Below, piece by piece: positions 33,275-42,483 of a DNA stretch of 64,000 nt. Within the stretch, counting starts at the first letter, position 1. Every line of letters starts with the position of its first letter. The translations under genes were made by a program, and so were the position numbers. The DNA comes from Streptomyces sp. CMB-StM0423 (GTDB lineage Bacteria > Actinomycetota > Actinomycetes > Streptomycetales > Streptomycetaceae). Under the pieces are notes generated by a model. It was not told where the DNA came from. It ran no database searches and was given only the letters and a program-made list of their open reading frames with translations. The stretch is from contig NZ_CP025407.1 in NCBI RefSeq assembly GCF_002847285.1, positions 7,753,001 through 7,817,000 of the forward strand. Direction: 5' to 3'.

Positions 33275-35281
33275 TCAACGCCCGGTCGCCAGGCTGCCGC
33301 CGCCCTCGACGCGGCCGGTCACCCGGGCCCGTACGCCCTTCTCCGCCCGCTTCGCAAGCGTCGGTCCTTCGGCGCTGGCCGTCACGTCCCCGGTGGCCTC
33401 CAGGTCGCGTACGTCCCGGCTGCCGGCCGCCAGCAGGTACCAGTCGCCCGAGGGGGCACGCCAGTCGGTCGACGCGAGGACGTGCTGCCCGAAGCGGCTG
33501 CACGCGGCGGAGTCCTCCCCGCTGCTCTGCGCGGCGACCACGCGGCCGGGCGTCGCGGCGGAGCGGGCGGGCGGCTGCAACTGGACGACGATCTGCCCAG
33601 GACCCCGCCAGGTGGCGGCCCTGCTGCACACCCAGTCGGCCCGGCCGGCATCCTCGGGCAGCTTCTGCTGCGCGAACACCCAGTTGTTCACGGCCCGTAC
33701 GCCCTCGCCGCGCCAGCCGTCGAGCCGGCACGCCGAGCGGGCCCAGCCGGTGAGCGCGGTACCACCGGTCGCCTCGCGCGGCTGCCGGGCCGGGGCGTCG
33801 CCGCCGGGCGCCGGGGTGTACGTCAGATGGACGGGGGTGAGGTCGCCGAGGTCGGTGACGAGGAACGAGTGGTCCTCCACGATCCGCGTGGAGGACCGGA
33901 GCTGGAGCGCCGGCCAGGTGTCGCAGCCCTCGGCGGGGCTCGACGGCACCGGGTCCGTGACCCCGTCGTCCGTGACGGCCAGGTCGCGCGCGGGGTCGTC
34001 GGGGCGGAGCAGGTCGCGGGTGGCCGTCTCCGCCACCCAGGGGGCGAGGAGGTAGCGGATGCCGTCGCCGCCGCGGCTGACGGCCACCGCCGCGGCGGTC
34101 GTCACGTCGGCGTCGTCGACCCGGGCGACGTCGAGGGCCGGGGGCGCGCCGGCGCCGTCCGCGGACTCGGCGTAGCGCACGACGCGTTGCCCCTCGTAGA
34201 GCATGACGACCGCCGCGCCGGAGACCTCGCCCGCGTACAGCAGTCGGGGCGGTGTGGCCGGCGGAGCGGCGGACGTGCCCGGGGTCGCGGTCACCCGGGT
34301 CTCCGGTGGCGGCGCGGCCCAGGCGGACAGTGCCCGGGTCAGCAGTTGGTCGTCGCCGGTCAGCGGGCCGCGGGCGGGCCAGGCGGTGAAGTCCACGCGC
34401 GCGGTGTCCGCCCACGCCTCCGGCGGTGCCTGCGCCAGCCGGCCGGGGTCGAGCAGCGCGGCCGGTACGACGGCGGCCTCCCGGGCGCTGCCGGCGGTGC
34501 GCCCGCCTCCGTCGTCGTCGGGCAGCACGGCGAGACCCGCCCCGACCGCGCCGGCGGCGACCGCGGCCACCAGCGCCGCGGCGGCCCGCCGCCGGCGGCG
34601 TCGGCGTACCAGGTCCGTCGGCCGCAACTGCACCGCCGTGGGGTCGAACTCGCCTGAGCGCAGCAGCGCTTCCGACTCCGGCACGGCGGTGGCGACACTC
34701 TCCGCCGTACGCAGCGCGGCCCCCGGGTCCCGCACGCCCGCCCGGCGCAGCAGGTCCCGCGCGCGGGCGGAGCCCAGGCCGGCTTCCGTCAGCAGCGCGA
34801 AGGCGGCGCGCTCGGGGGCCGACAGCCGCGCCAGGGACCGTTCGAGCCCCAGTTCGTCCGCGCCCCCGGCAGCCGTGGCCAGCCGCAGCCCCAGCACCAG
34901 GGGCAGCCCTTGGCCCGCCCGCAGCCACCCCGGCCCGCGGCGCGCCGCGGCGTCCCGGCGCAGCGCGTACCGCAGCACCCGCACCCGCAGTTCGTCGAGG
35001 CGGACGTCGGTCTCCGGCTCGCGCGGCACGGGTGTGCGCTGCGCCGGGACACGCGCCAGACGCCGCGACCGCCCGGCCGCGAACGCGCGTTGCACGGCGG
35101 CGTGGGCGGTGAGGACCCGCCGGTGCCTGCCGAGGGCCGGCGGGAGCGTGAGGTAGGCGAGCCGGGCGAGCGGCGCGTAGTGCGCCAGCGGCGGTGCCCC
35201 CGGTGCGGCGGCGGGTGCCCGGTCGCGGGGGCGGTCGCCGTCGCGGAGGTGCGGGCGGCTGCTCGTCGGCATGGGGACCAT
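33275..35281 (-). CDS. conserved membrane protein with N-terminal sigma-like helical region
   Basis: This 668-residue protein is of a type found across Streptomyces without assigned function. Residues 45-215 are helical; LARLSAPERAAFALLTEAGL followed by RARDLLRRAGV resembles the region 4 fold of sigma factors. One membrane helix lies at about 234-256 after an Arg-rich stop (LVRRRRRRRAAAALVAA). The remaining 400 residues would be outside, beta-rich, with pairs of Cys (CDTW, SACRLDGW, WVCSRA, SAACSRF). The layout suggests a transmembrane regulator or envelope protein. The start could also be the ATG three codons later. Confidence 0.6.
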   Translation of the reverse strand: MVPMPTSSRPHLRDGDRPRDRAPAAAPGAPPLAHYAPLARLAYLTLPPALGRHRRVLTAHAAVQRAFAAGRSRRLARVPAQRTPVPREPETDVRLDELRVRVLRYALRRDAAARRGPGWLRAGQGLPLVLGLRLATAAGGADELGLERSLARLSAPERAAFALLTEAGLGSARARDLLRRAGVRDPGAALRTAESVATAVPESEALLRSGEFDPTAVQLRPTDLVRRRRRRRAAAALVAAVAAGAVGAGLAVLPDDDGGGRTAGSAREAAVVPAALLDPGRLAQAPPEAWADTARVDFTAWPARGPLTGDDQLLTRALSAWAAPPPETRVTATPGTSAAPPATPPRLLYAGEVSGAAVVMLYEGQRVVRYAESADGAGAPPALDVARVDDADVTTAAAVAVSRGGDGIRYLLAPWVAETATRDLLRPDDPARDLAVTDDGVTDPVPSSPAEGCDTWPALQLRSSTRIVEDHSFLVTDLGDLTPVHLTYTPAPGGDAPARQPREATGGTALTGWARSACRLDGWRGEGVRAVNNWVFAQQKLPEDAGRADWVCSRAATWRGPGQIVVQLQPPARSAATPGRVVAAQSSGEDSAACSRFGQHVLASTDWRAPSGDWYLLAAGSRDVRDLEATGDVTASAEGPTLAKRAEKGVRARVTGRVEGGGSLATGR

Positions 35282-35383
35282 CCACGGGGTTCGTACGGGC
35301 GGGCTCGTACCGCCAAACGAACGACCCCCGGACGAGTCACGGAGCGATCCCCGCCCCGCCTGCTTCCGCTCCGCGCCGGCGCC

Positions 35384-36727
35384 TCAGACGGTGCCGGGGA
35401 CCGGGCGGCACAGCTCGGCGATCGCCGTTGCCAGCCGGGCGAGTTCGGCGTGGTCCGCCGTGCGGCCGTGCAGGTGCCCGAGGCGTGCGCCCGCCCCGTC
35501 CCGGGGGTCGGGTGGGGGCGCGGCGGCGGTGGCCAGGTCGGCGAGGTCGACGCCCGGCAGGTGGCGCAGGCCGTCGAGCCGGGCGGACAGGTCCTCCGGG
35601 CCGCCCGCGGGTCTCTGCCGGGTCCCGCGGGCGGGGGGCAGCAGCGTGTACTGGTACGTGACCCCTTCGAACCGCGGCGGGTCCGGCACCGGCAGCCCCA
35701 GCGCGAGCCGCATCGCCGCCGCCACCAGGTCGAAGCCGGAGCCGCGCCGTACGACGTCGCCGACGAGGCCGCCGAGGCGGCCGTTGACCTCGATCAGCCG
35801 GGGCCCGTCCGCGGTGAGCTTCAGCTCCGTGTGCACGATCCCGTCGCTGATGTCCAGCGCGCCTATCGCCGCCTCGGCCAGGTCTTCCGCGCACTCCGCC
35901 AGCGGTGCGTCCAGGGTGTGCGGGACGAAGGAGCCGCGCTCCCGGAACGGCTCGACCAGGGGGAACTTCCCCGTCACGCAGAGAGGTTGGCACTCCTTGC
36001 GGTGCACGGCCGTCTCCACGGAGACGTAGTCGCCCCACTGCGCCCCGGCCGCCCCGGGGTCGCCCGGGAGCAGCGCCTCGACCAGCAGGTCCGCACCGGG
36101 CGCCGCGTCCGCGCAGGCCGCGACGGCGGCGCGGGCGCCCGAGAGGCTGTCGAGCCGGTGGACGAGGCGGCCCCCGGCGCCGCGCCGCGGCTTCAGCACC
36201 GCGGGCAGCCCCACCGTGTCCAGCGCGGCGTCGAGGTCGGCGGCGTCGGCGACGGGCGCGAACGGCAGGTCGTCCAGGCCCGCTTCGGCGAACGTCCGGC
36301 GCTGCTGGAGCTTGTCCACCAGCCGGCCGGTGACCGCCGGGGTGTGCCAGTACGGGATGCCGAGCGCCGCCGCGATCGCGGAGGTGAGCTCCATCCGGGG
36401 CTCGCTGAACGTCAGCAGCCCGTCGGGTACGAACACGGCGACCGCCCGCGCCGCGTCCTGCGCGTCCAGCCCGGTGATGTCGCACAGCGCGAACCGCCGC
36501 GTCAGCACCGGCAGCAACTCCCGTACGTGCTCGGAGGCCCGGTCCACGACGAGGAACAGCTCCGCCCCGCAGAAGCGGGCGGCGGCCGCGACCTCCGCGG
36601 CACCGGCCGAGCCCGCGTCGTACAGGACGCCCACCGTCCGCTCCCCGCCCACCGTGCCCACGCCGTCGCCCGGCGGATACGGGACGGACTGGGGCACCGG
36701 GCCCGTCCCGCCCCGCGCCGCCCGCAC
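35384..36727 (-). CDS. ATP-grasp domain ligase
   Basis: This is a 447-residue enzyme. The ATP-grasp fold is clear: a preATP domain (PYWHTPAVTGRLVDKLQQRR), ATP-binding LPAVLKPRRGAGGRLV and the Mg-binding LIEVNGRLGGLVGDV around residue 330. Relatives (BL00235/CARNS1-like) join an amino acid to a carboxylate. The GTG start directly abuts the stop of the upstream metallophosphoesterase-PPTase fusion, so the two are translationally coupled. The partner PPTase suggests the product could join a carrier-protein pathway, but the substrate is unknown. Confidence 0.85.
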   Translation of the reverse strand: MRAARGGTGPVPQSVPYPPGDGVGTVGGERTVGVLYDAGSAGAAEVAAAARFCGAELFLVVDRASEHVRELLPVLTRRFALCDITGLDAQDAARAVAVFVPDGLLTFSEPRMELTSAIAAALGIPYWHTPAVTGRLVDKLQQRRTFAEAGLDDLPFAPVADAADLDAALDTVGLPAVLKPRRGAGGRLVHRLDSLSGARAAVAACADAAPGADLLVEALLPGDPGAAGAQWGDYVSVETAVHRKECQPLCVTGKFPLVEPFRERGSFVPHTLDAPLAECAEDLAEAAIGALDISDGIVHTELKLTADGPRLIEVNGRLGGLVGDVVRRGSGFDLVAAAMRLALGLPVPDPPRFEGVTYQYTLLPPARGTRQRPAGGPEDLSARLDGLRHLPGVDLADLATAAAPPPDPRDGAGARLGHLHGRTADHAELARLATAIAELCRPVPGTV

Positions 36728-38323
36728 CTACCCGCCGTCCCCGGCGCGCCGGCCGGCCCCCGCGGCCAGCGCGACGGCGGTGACGAGCAGGCCGCTGCGG
36801 CACAGCCAGCGGCCGTTCATGTGTGCCAGCGAGGTGCCGTCGACGGTGGGCGCGGGGACCAGGATCCGGGCGGTGAAGGTCCCCTTTCCGGGGTCGACGT
36901 CGATACGGGCCTCGTCGAAGTCCAGCTCCCTCGCGGTCAGCGGGTACCAGACCTTGAAGACCGACTCCTTGGCGCTGAACAGCAGCCGGTCCCAGCAGAC
37001 TTCGGACGTGCCGCGCATCCGGGCGCGTACCTGCTCCTGCTCCTCCGGCAGCCCGATGGCCTCCAGGAGGTCGTCCTTCAGCGGTTCGTTGGGCTCGGCG
37101 TCGATGCCGATGCCGAGTACGTCGCCGCGGCGGGCGACGGCGGCGGCGCGGTAGCCCGCGCAGTGTGTCATGGAGCCGACGATCCCGGCGGGCCACTGCG
37201 GCGCGCCGCGGCGGCCGGGGAGCAGGGGCGCGGGCTCGACGCCGAGCGTGCCCAGGGCGCGGCGCGCGCACTGCCGTACGGTGGCGAACTCCGCCTGCCG
37301 GTGCGGTACGGCCCGGGCGACGGCCCGCGCCTCCTCGGGGTAGAGCCGCTCCGCGGGCGGCTCGGGCGGATCGGTGAACGCCTCGGCCGCGGTCACCTCG
37401 CCGGGCAGTAACTCCTGGAGGAACCGGGCCCGTTCGGGGGTCGTCGTGAGCTCCTTGGGCCGCCCCGCCGGGGCCGCCGCCGTCGTCGACGACGGCGGCA
37501 GGACCGTGCGCAGCAGCTCGCGCGGCGGGCGGCGCTTCCACTCCCGCGGGTAGCCGAGCGAGACCTCGGTGAACTTGACCCCGTCATACCAGGTGACGCG
37601 GGGGATGTGGAGGTGGCCGTAGACGACGGCGGCGGCGCGGAAGCGGCGGTGCCAGCCGGCGGTGAGCGTCGTGCCGCACCACTGCGCGAACTCCGGGTAG
37701 CGCAGGATGTCCGTCGGCTGGCGCACCAGCGGCCAGTGGTTGACGAGCACCGTGCGGTGCGCAGGGTCGACGGCCGCGAGCCGCCGCTCGGTCAGGGCCA
37801 CCCGCTCCCGGCACCAGGCGTCCCGGGAGGTGTGCGGGTCGGGGTGCAGGAAGTACTCGTCGGTGCAGACGACCCCGGCCTCGTGGGCCAGGCGCAGCGA
37901 CTCCTCCTTGGTCGCCGCGCCCGGGACGCGGAAGGAGTAGTCGTAGAGCACGAACAGCGGGGCGATCGTCACCGGCCCGCCCTCGCCGTGCCAGACGGGG
38001 TACGGGTCCTCGGGCGTCACGACGCCGAGGCCGCGGCAGAGTTCCACCAGGTGCCGGTAGCGCTCCTCGCCGCGCAGCGTGACCGGATCGTCGGGGTGGG
38101 TCCACAGCTCGTGGTTGCCGGGCACCCAGACGACCTTGGCGAACCGCTCGGCGAGCAGTCCGAGGGTCCATTCGATGTCCGAGACGCGCTCGCCGACGTC
38201 GCCGGCGACGATCAGCCAGTCGCCGGGCGCGGTGGGACGCAGTCCGGCGGTGATGTCGCGGTTCTCTTGGTAGGCGACGTGCAGGTCGCTGACGGCCAGC
38301 AGTCTTCCGTGCATCAGGGCCAT
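36728..38323 (-). CDS. fusion of metallophosphoesterase and Sfp-type 4'-phosphopantetheinyl transferase
   Basis: This 531-residue protein carries two complete enzymes. Residues 1-265 are a calcineurin-like phosphoesterase with all metal motifs (SDLH, AGDVGE, PGNHELW, VNHWPL, YGHLHIP). Residues about 300-510 are an Sfp/EntD-type PPTase with GSMTHCAGYRAAAVA, the Mg site GIGIDAEPN and WDRLLFSAKESVFKVWYPL. The two usually occur as separate genes. Codon 305 is TTA (QELLPGEV), near the beginning of the PPTase part. The PPTase would activate ACPs, plausibly those of the nearby PKS. The start is one of two close ATGs; no clear ribosome site decides. Confidence 0.88.
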   Translation of the reverse strand: MALMHGRLLAVSDLHVAYQENRDITAGLRPTAPGDWLIVAGDVGERVSDIEWTLGLLAERFAKVVWVPGNHELWTHPDDPVTLRGEERYRHLVELCRGLGVVTPEDPYPVWHGEGGPVTIAPLFVLYDYSFRVPGAATKEESLRLAHEAGVVCTDEYFLHPDPHTSRDAWCRERVALTERRLAAVDPAHRTVLVNHWPLVRQPTDILRYPEFAQWCGTTLTAGWHRRFRAAAVVYGHLHIPRVTWYDGVKFTEVSLGYPREWKRRPPRELLRTVLPPSSTTAAAPAGRPKELTTTPERARFLQELLPGEVTAAEAFTDPPEPPAERLYPEEARAVARAVPHRQAEFATVRQCARRALGTLGVEPAPLLPGRRGAPQWPAGIVGSMTHCAGYRAAAVARRGDVLGIGIDAEPNEPLKDDLLEAIGLPEEQEQVRARMRGTSEVCWDRLLFSAKESVFKVWYPLTARELDFDEARIDVDPGKGTFTARILVPAPTVDGTSLAHMNGRWLCRSGLLVTAVALAAGAGRRAGDGG

Positions 38324-38543
38324 TCGATCATTCGGCGGCGGCGGATCGGGTGGTGTCAAGGGCGCGACGGCGGCTTCCGTACGGCAGCCGCGCGCCGGGC
38401 GCGTGCCGACAGGTTGGTGCCCGTACCTAAATTCCCACCAAAAGTCGGCTGACCGGCCCTTTCGTAGCGGCAAAGCCCGGCCGCGGCAGGGGAGTTGCGA
38501 GCGCGGCGGGCGCCGCGCCAGACTGGATCCTCAACGTCCGTTG

Positions 38544-38560
38544 AACAGAAGTGTTCTGTT
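38544..38560. promoter_or_regulatory. AACAGAA-N3-TTCTGTT palindrome, probable TetR operator
   Basis: This perfect 7-3-7 inverted repeat lies 23 bases before the GTG of the membrane protein-tetR operon, in a low-GC stretch. It is the expected position for autorepression by the TetR protein of that operon. It could also touch the divergent phosphoesterase-PPTase promoter. Confidence 0.6.
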
Positions 38561-38582
38561 TGCGAATGACAGGGAGCAGATC

Positions 38583-39697
38583 GTGACCACACCGGCCGCA
38601 GGGTCCCCCCACGGCGCGGCGCCGGCCCAGGTGCCGACGGAAGCGCCCCCGGAAGCGCCGGAAGCCGGCGGCTCCGGCACCAACCGCGTGCTGTTCGGTC
38701 CGGTCGTGCTCGGGCTCTTCCTCGTCCTCGCGTTCGCCGGGCTGATGATCCCCGGGCTGCGCAACCCCGCCCCAGCGACATGCCGCTCGGCCTGGCGGGA
38801 CCAGGACCGGCCGTCGCGCAGGTCGAGGCGCAGCTCGACGCGGCCGCCCCCGGCGCGTTCGAGGTCAAGCGGTACGCCGACGAGGCCGGGGCCCGCACCG
38901 CCCTGCGCGAGCAGGACGTGCTCGGCGCCATCGTCGTCGGCCCGTCGCCGAAGCAGCCGCCCGGCCTGCTCGTCGCCAGCGCCGCGGGCGACGCCCCGAC
39001 GACCGCCGCCACCACCGCGTACGAGCAACTGACCGTGCAACTCGGCACGCCGCAGAAGGTCGACGACGTCGCCCCACTGCCGGAGAAGGACTCCCGCGGG
39101 GTCAGCGCCGTGCTGCTGTGCGTCGCCCTCACCATCGGCGCGCTGATCTTCCAGCTCGTGCTGAGCCTGGCCGCCGCCCACGTCGGGGCGCCAAGGCGGT
39201 GGCTGTCCTGCCTCTGCTACGCGGTCGTCGCCGGCGCGGCCGGGGCGCTCTTCGCCGGGCCCGTCACCGGCACCCTGGACGGCCACTTCCTCGAACTGCT
39301 GGGCGTCGCCACGCTGCTGTCGCTGACCGTCGTCGGCGTCGTCGCGGCCTGCCAGGCGCTGCTGGGCGCGCTCGGCATCGCCGTCGGCGCGCTGCTCGTC
39401 CTCCCGCTCGGCCTCGCCTCCTCCGGCGGCGTCGTCGACCCGCACTTCCAACCCGCCTTCTACGGTGCCGTCTCGGAGTACCTGCCCATGGGCAGCACCG
39501 TCTCGCTGCTGCGCCGCGTGCTGTACTTCGACGGCAACGCGGCCGCCGGACCGCTGCTCACGCTGGCGCTGTGGGCGGCCGGCGCCTGGCTCGTCACGGT
39601 GGCGATGGAGCGGATCCGTCCCTTCCGCCCGCTGATGGTCATCGTGCCCGCCGCCGCCGTGGCCCCGTCCCGTACCGCCGCGGCGCGGACGGCCTGA
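38583..39697 (+). pseudogene. YhgE/Pip-like ABC-2 type membrane protein, frameshifted
   Basis: The first frame opens at GTG 38583 after GGGAG. It encodes a disordered N-terminus, one membrane helix (LFGPVVLGLFLVLAFAGLMI) and PGLRNPAPA, then loses sense. The continuation is in the next frame from about 38,777 (DMPLGLAGPGPAVAQVEAQL) through five more membrane helices to 39697. Family members read PGLRNPAPxDMPLGLAGP without a break, so one base is missing, most likely a C in the run at 38770-38773. It is either a recent inactivation or a sequencing error. The overlapping TetR gene implies a regulated exporter or envelope protein. Confidence 0.75.
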
Positions 39698-40395
39698 TGG
39701 CGCGGCCCCACAAGCCCGGCGGCCGGCCGGCGGACGAGCCGCCGGAAGCCGGGCAGGACCGCCGCGAGCTGATCCGGCTCGCGGCGGTCGAGCTGTTCGC
39801 GCGGCACGGCTACCGCGGCACCACCGTGCGCGCCATCGCCGAACGCGCCGGGGTCGACCCGGCGCTGGTGATGTACCACTTCGGCAGCAAGGAGAACGTC
39901 TTCTCCACGGTGATCCGGGAGACGATGCGCGCCGAGGAGCTGCTGCCGGAACTGCCCCGGCTGCTCGACGAGGTCGCCGACACCGACAGCACCGACGACC
40001 CCGCCGTGGACGGCAAGTGCCCCGGCGGGCCGGGCAGCCGGCTGCTGCGCGGCTTCCTCACCCGCTGGGAGGACGCCGCCACCCGCCCCTCGCTCCTCGT
40101 GGTGTTCCGCTCCGCGATGGAGCACCCCGAGGCGTCGCAGCTCTTCCGCGAGGTCGCGGGCGGCGAACTGCTGCTGCCCATCGCCCGCCGCATCCCCGCG
40201 CCCGACCCCGAACTGCGCGCGGCGCTGGTCGCCTCCCTGCTCGTCGGGCTGGTCACCGGGCGCTACGTGGTGCCGATCGAACCGCTGGCCGGCATGGAGC
40301 TGGACACCGTCGTCGGGCTCTACGGCCCGTACGCCGACGACATGCTGCTCGGCCGGCTGGGCGGCTCCCCGCCGCCCGGGCGGCCCGACGCCTGA
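39697..40395 (+). CDS. TetR family transcriptional regulator
   Basis: This 232-residue repressor starts at an ATG overlapping the stop of the preceding gene (TGATG). The helix-turn-helix is at 24-70 (LIRLAAVELFARHGYRGTTV, then DPALVMYHFGSKENVFSTVI). The ligand domain (RPSLLVVFRSAMEHPEASQLF) matches the AcrR/TetR_C group. It likely represses the membrane protein gene through the palindrome at 38544. A long terminator hairpin follows and is shared with the convergent acyl-AMP ligase gene. Confidence 0.9.
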   Translation: MARPHKPGGRPADEPPEAGQDRRELIRLAAVELFARHGYRGTTVRAIAERAGVDPALVMYHFGSKENVFSTVIRETMRAEELLPELPRLLDEVADTDSTDDPAVDGKCPGGPGSRLLRGFLTRWEDAATRPSLLVVFRSAMEHPEASQLFREVAGGELLLPIARRIPAPDPELRAALVASLLVGLVTGRYVVPIEPLAGMELDTVVGLYGPYADDMLLGRLGGSPPPGRPDA

Positions 40396-40433
40396 CCCCG
40401 CGGAGCGCGTCAGGGGCTCCGCGGGGTCAGGCG
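40389..40433. terminator. bidirectional terminator between tetR and acyl-AMP ligase
   Basis: CGCCTGACCCCGCGGAGC and GCTCCGCGGGGTCAGGCG form an 18-bp perfect stem around a 9-base loop; the left arm includes the end of the tetR gene. It marks the left boundary of the polyketide cluster. Confidence 0.75.
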
Positions 40434-40469
40434 CGTCGTCGGGGGCCGTCCGGCCGGGGTGCCGTCTCG

Positions 40470-42224
40470 TCAGTGGCTCGTCGGCAGCGTGCCGTTGACG
40501 AGCGCGTCCACCACGTGGCGCCGCTGGAGCTTGCCGCTCGGGGTCTTCGGCAGCGTGCCCCGCGGCACGACCTCCACCCGGTCGGGGCGCAGCCCCGTCT
40601 CGGCGGAGACCGCCTGGATGACGCCCTCGCGGATCTGGGCGACGGCCTCGGCGTCCGCGTGGCTCTTCGACTCCACCACCAGCACCAGCGCCTCCGTGCT
40701 GCGCTCCTCGTCCGGGCAGCCCACGGCGGCGATGGAGTTCGCCCGCAGCCCCTCCACCGCGGCGGCGGCCGACTCGAAGGCGTACGGGTGGTAGTTGGAC
40801 CCGGCGATGATGACGACGTCCTTGATACGGCCGGTGACGTAGGTCTGCCCGGCGTCGGTGAAGCCCTGGTCGCCGGTGTTCAGCCAGCCGTCCTCGCCCA
40901 GGACCTTCGCGGTCTCCTCGGGCTGGCGGTAGTAGCCGGACATCATCGAGGCGGTACGCAGCAGGATGGTGCCCTGCCTGCGGTCCGGCAGGTCGGCGCC
41001 CGCGTCGTCCACGACGCGCAGCTCCATCCCCGTCAGCGGGGTGCCGGAGGAGACCAGCTCCTGCGCGTCGGCGGCGCCCGGCTCGGCCTCCACGACCTCG
41101 CCGTCCGCGGCCAGCCGGTCCCGGCTGACGGTGAGCGTGGTCAGCGGCTCGCCGGGCACGCACATGGTCGCGGCGAGGGTGATCTCCGCCATGCCGTAGC
41201 AGGGCATCATCGAACGCTCGCCGTAGCCGTACGGGGCCATGCGCTCGGCGAACAGCCGCAGTGTGTTCGCCTGGACGACCTCCGCGCCGTTGCCCGCGAC
41301 CCGCCAGGCGCTCAGGTCGAGGCCCGCCAGCTTGGCGTCGGGGATGTTCGAGGCGCACATGCGGTACGCGAAGTTGGGCGCCGAGGTGAACGTGCCCCGG
41401 TAGCGGTGCATCGCCCACAGCCACCGCTCGGGCCGCACCGCGAACGACAGCGGCGGCATGCTGGCCACCGGCAGCCCGTGCAGCAGCGGCGCGAGGTTCA
41501 GCCCGATCAGGCCCATGTCGTGGTGCATGGGCAGCCAGCTCACGATCAGGTCGCCGGCGCGGTAGGCGTGCTCGCCGATCGCCGCGGCGTTGGCGAAGAT
41601 CGACTCGTGGGTCAGGGTCACGCCCCGGCTGTCGCCCGTGGTCCCGGAGGTGAACTGCAGCAGCGCGATGTCGTCGGGCTTGGCCTGCGCGGCGGCCAGG
41701 TCGAGACCGCCTTCGAAGGGCGGCTCGACGATCGCGACGCCGGCCTCCTTGCACGGCTCCGTCACCGCGTCGAGGAACTCCGGCGCGACGACGACGGCGC
41801 GCGGCTCGGCGCGGCTGATCAGCAGCCGCAGCCGGTCGGCCCAGCGCTGCCGGCGCATCGTCGCCAGCGGCGGCTCGCTGACGAACGGGATGGCGCCCAG
41901 CAGGAAGCAGCCGTGCAGCGTCGCGTACGCGTCGGCGCTGGTGTCCATGCAGACGCCGACGCGGTCACCGCGCCGCACGCCGTGCTCCGCGAGGGTTGTC
42001 GCCGCGGCACCCGCGCGCTCGGCCAGCTCCGCCGCGGTCAGCCGTACGGGGTCGCCGGAGCCCTCGACGTACGCCAGCGGCCGGTCGGGGTCGCTGTCCG
42101 CGAGGTCGAGCAGCGCCGCGCCTATCGTGGCGGCCGTCGTCATCGCGACCGGACCCGGATCCGTCTCCGGCTGAAATCCTGCGCGGTCCGCGTGAATTGC
42201 CTCGGTCGAAACGGCAATTGTCAT
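40470..42224 (-). CDS. fatty acyl-AMP ligase (FAAL)
   Basis: This 584-residue adenylating enzyme has the core motif LLQFTSGTTGDSRGVTLTHE. The FAAL/long-chain branch features follow: WLPMHHDMGLIGLNLAPLLHG, GNGAEVVQANTLRLFAERMA and CYGMAEITLAA. Motif LNTGDQGFTDAGQTYVTGR and the C-terminal LPKTPSGKLQRR are also present. FAALs activate a fatty acid as acyl-AMP and load it onto an ACP, commonly to prime a PKS. The first PKS gene is divergent, so this enzyme probably supplies its starter. The start at 42224 follows GGGGGTATGGA; an internal ATG 27 codons later is an alternative. Confidence 0.9.
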   Translation of the reverse strand: MTIAVSTEAIHADRAGFQPETDPGPVAMTTAATIGAALLDLADSDPDRPLAYVEGSGDPVRLTAAELAERAGAAATTLAEHGVRRGDRVGVCMDTSADAYATLHGCFLLGAIPFVSEPPLATMRRQRWADRLRLLISRAEPRAVVVAPEFLDAVTEPCKEAGVAIVEPPFEGGLDLAAAQAKPDDIALLQFTSGTTGDSRGVTLTHESIFANAAAIGEHAYRAGDLIVSWLPMHHDMGLIGLNLAPLLHGLPVASMPPLSFAVRPERWLWAMHRYRGTFTSAPNFAYRMCASNIPDAKLAGLDLSAWRVAGNGAEVVQANTLRLFAERMAPYGYGERSMMPCYGMAEITLAATMCVPGEPLTTLTVSRDRLAADGEVVEAEPGAADAQELVSSGTPLTGMELRVVDDAGADLPDRRQGTILLRTASMMSGYYRQPEETAKVLGEDGWLNTGDQGFTDAGQTYVTGRIKDVVIIAGSNYHPYAFESAAAAVEGLRANSIAAVGCPDEERSTEALVLVVESKSHADAEAVAQIREGVIQAVSAETGLRPDRVEVVPRGTLPKTPSGKLQRRHVVDALVNGTLPTSH

Positions 42225-42340
42225 TCCATACCCCCGAATTGACTGCCGCGGTCGCGGCATGAAATGGGCTGGCTGAGGTAAGGTCATGATGGGCGGCGGG
42301 CAACGGCGGCGTCAAGTCGGGTAATTCCAGGTCGCGGCTT

Positions 42341-42369
42341 TAGCGGGCCGCTAGACGGTCCTTAGTCGG
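42341..42369 (+). promoter_or_regulatory. SARP-type direct repeats upstream of the first PKS gene
   Basis: Heptamers TAGCGGG (42341), TAGACGG (42352) and TAGTCGG (42363) are spaced exactly 11 bases apart. A possible -10 (GAATAG, 42392) lies 22 bases after the last one. SARP activators bind such 11-bp phased heptamers just upstream of the -10 region. The remainder of the 259-bp divergent region shows no coding frame. Confidence 0.6.
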
Positions 42370-42483
42370 CAAGACCACGATGGACTCGCCAGAATAGTGC
42401 TGCGCGGCCAGGACGCGTAGCCGTAAAGTCCCCGCGGTCCCGTACCGGGATTTCACAGACGCATACTGAAGGAACGACTCGAC

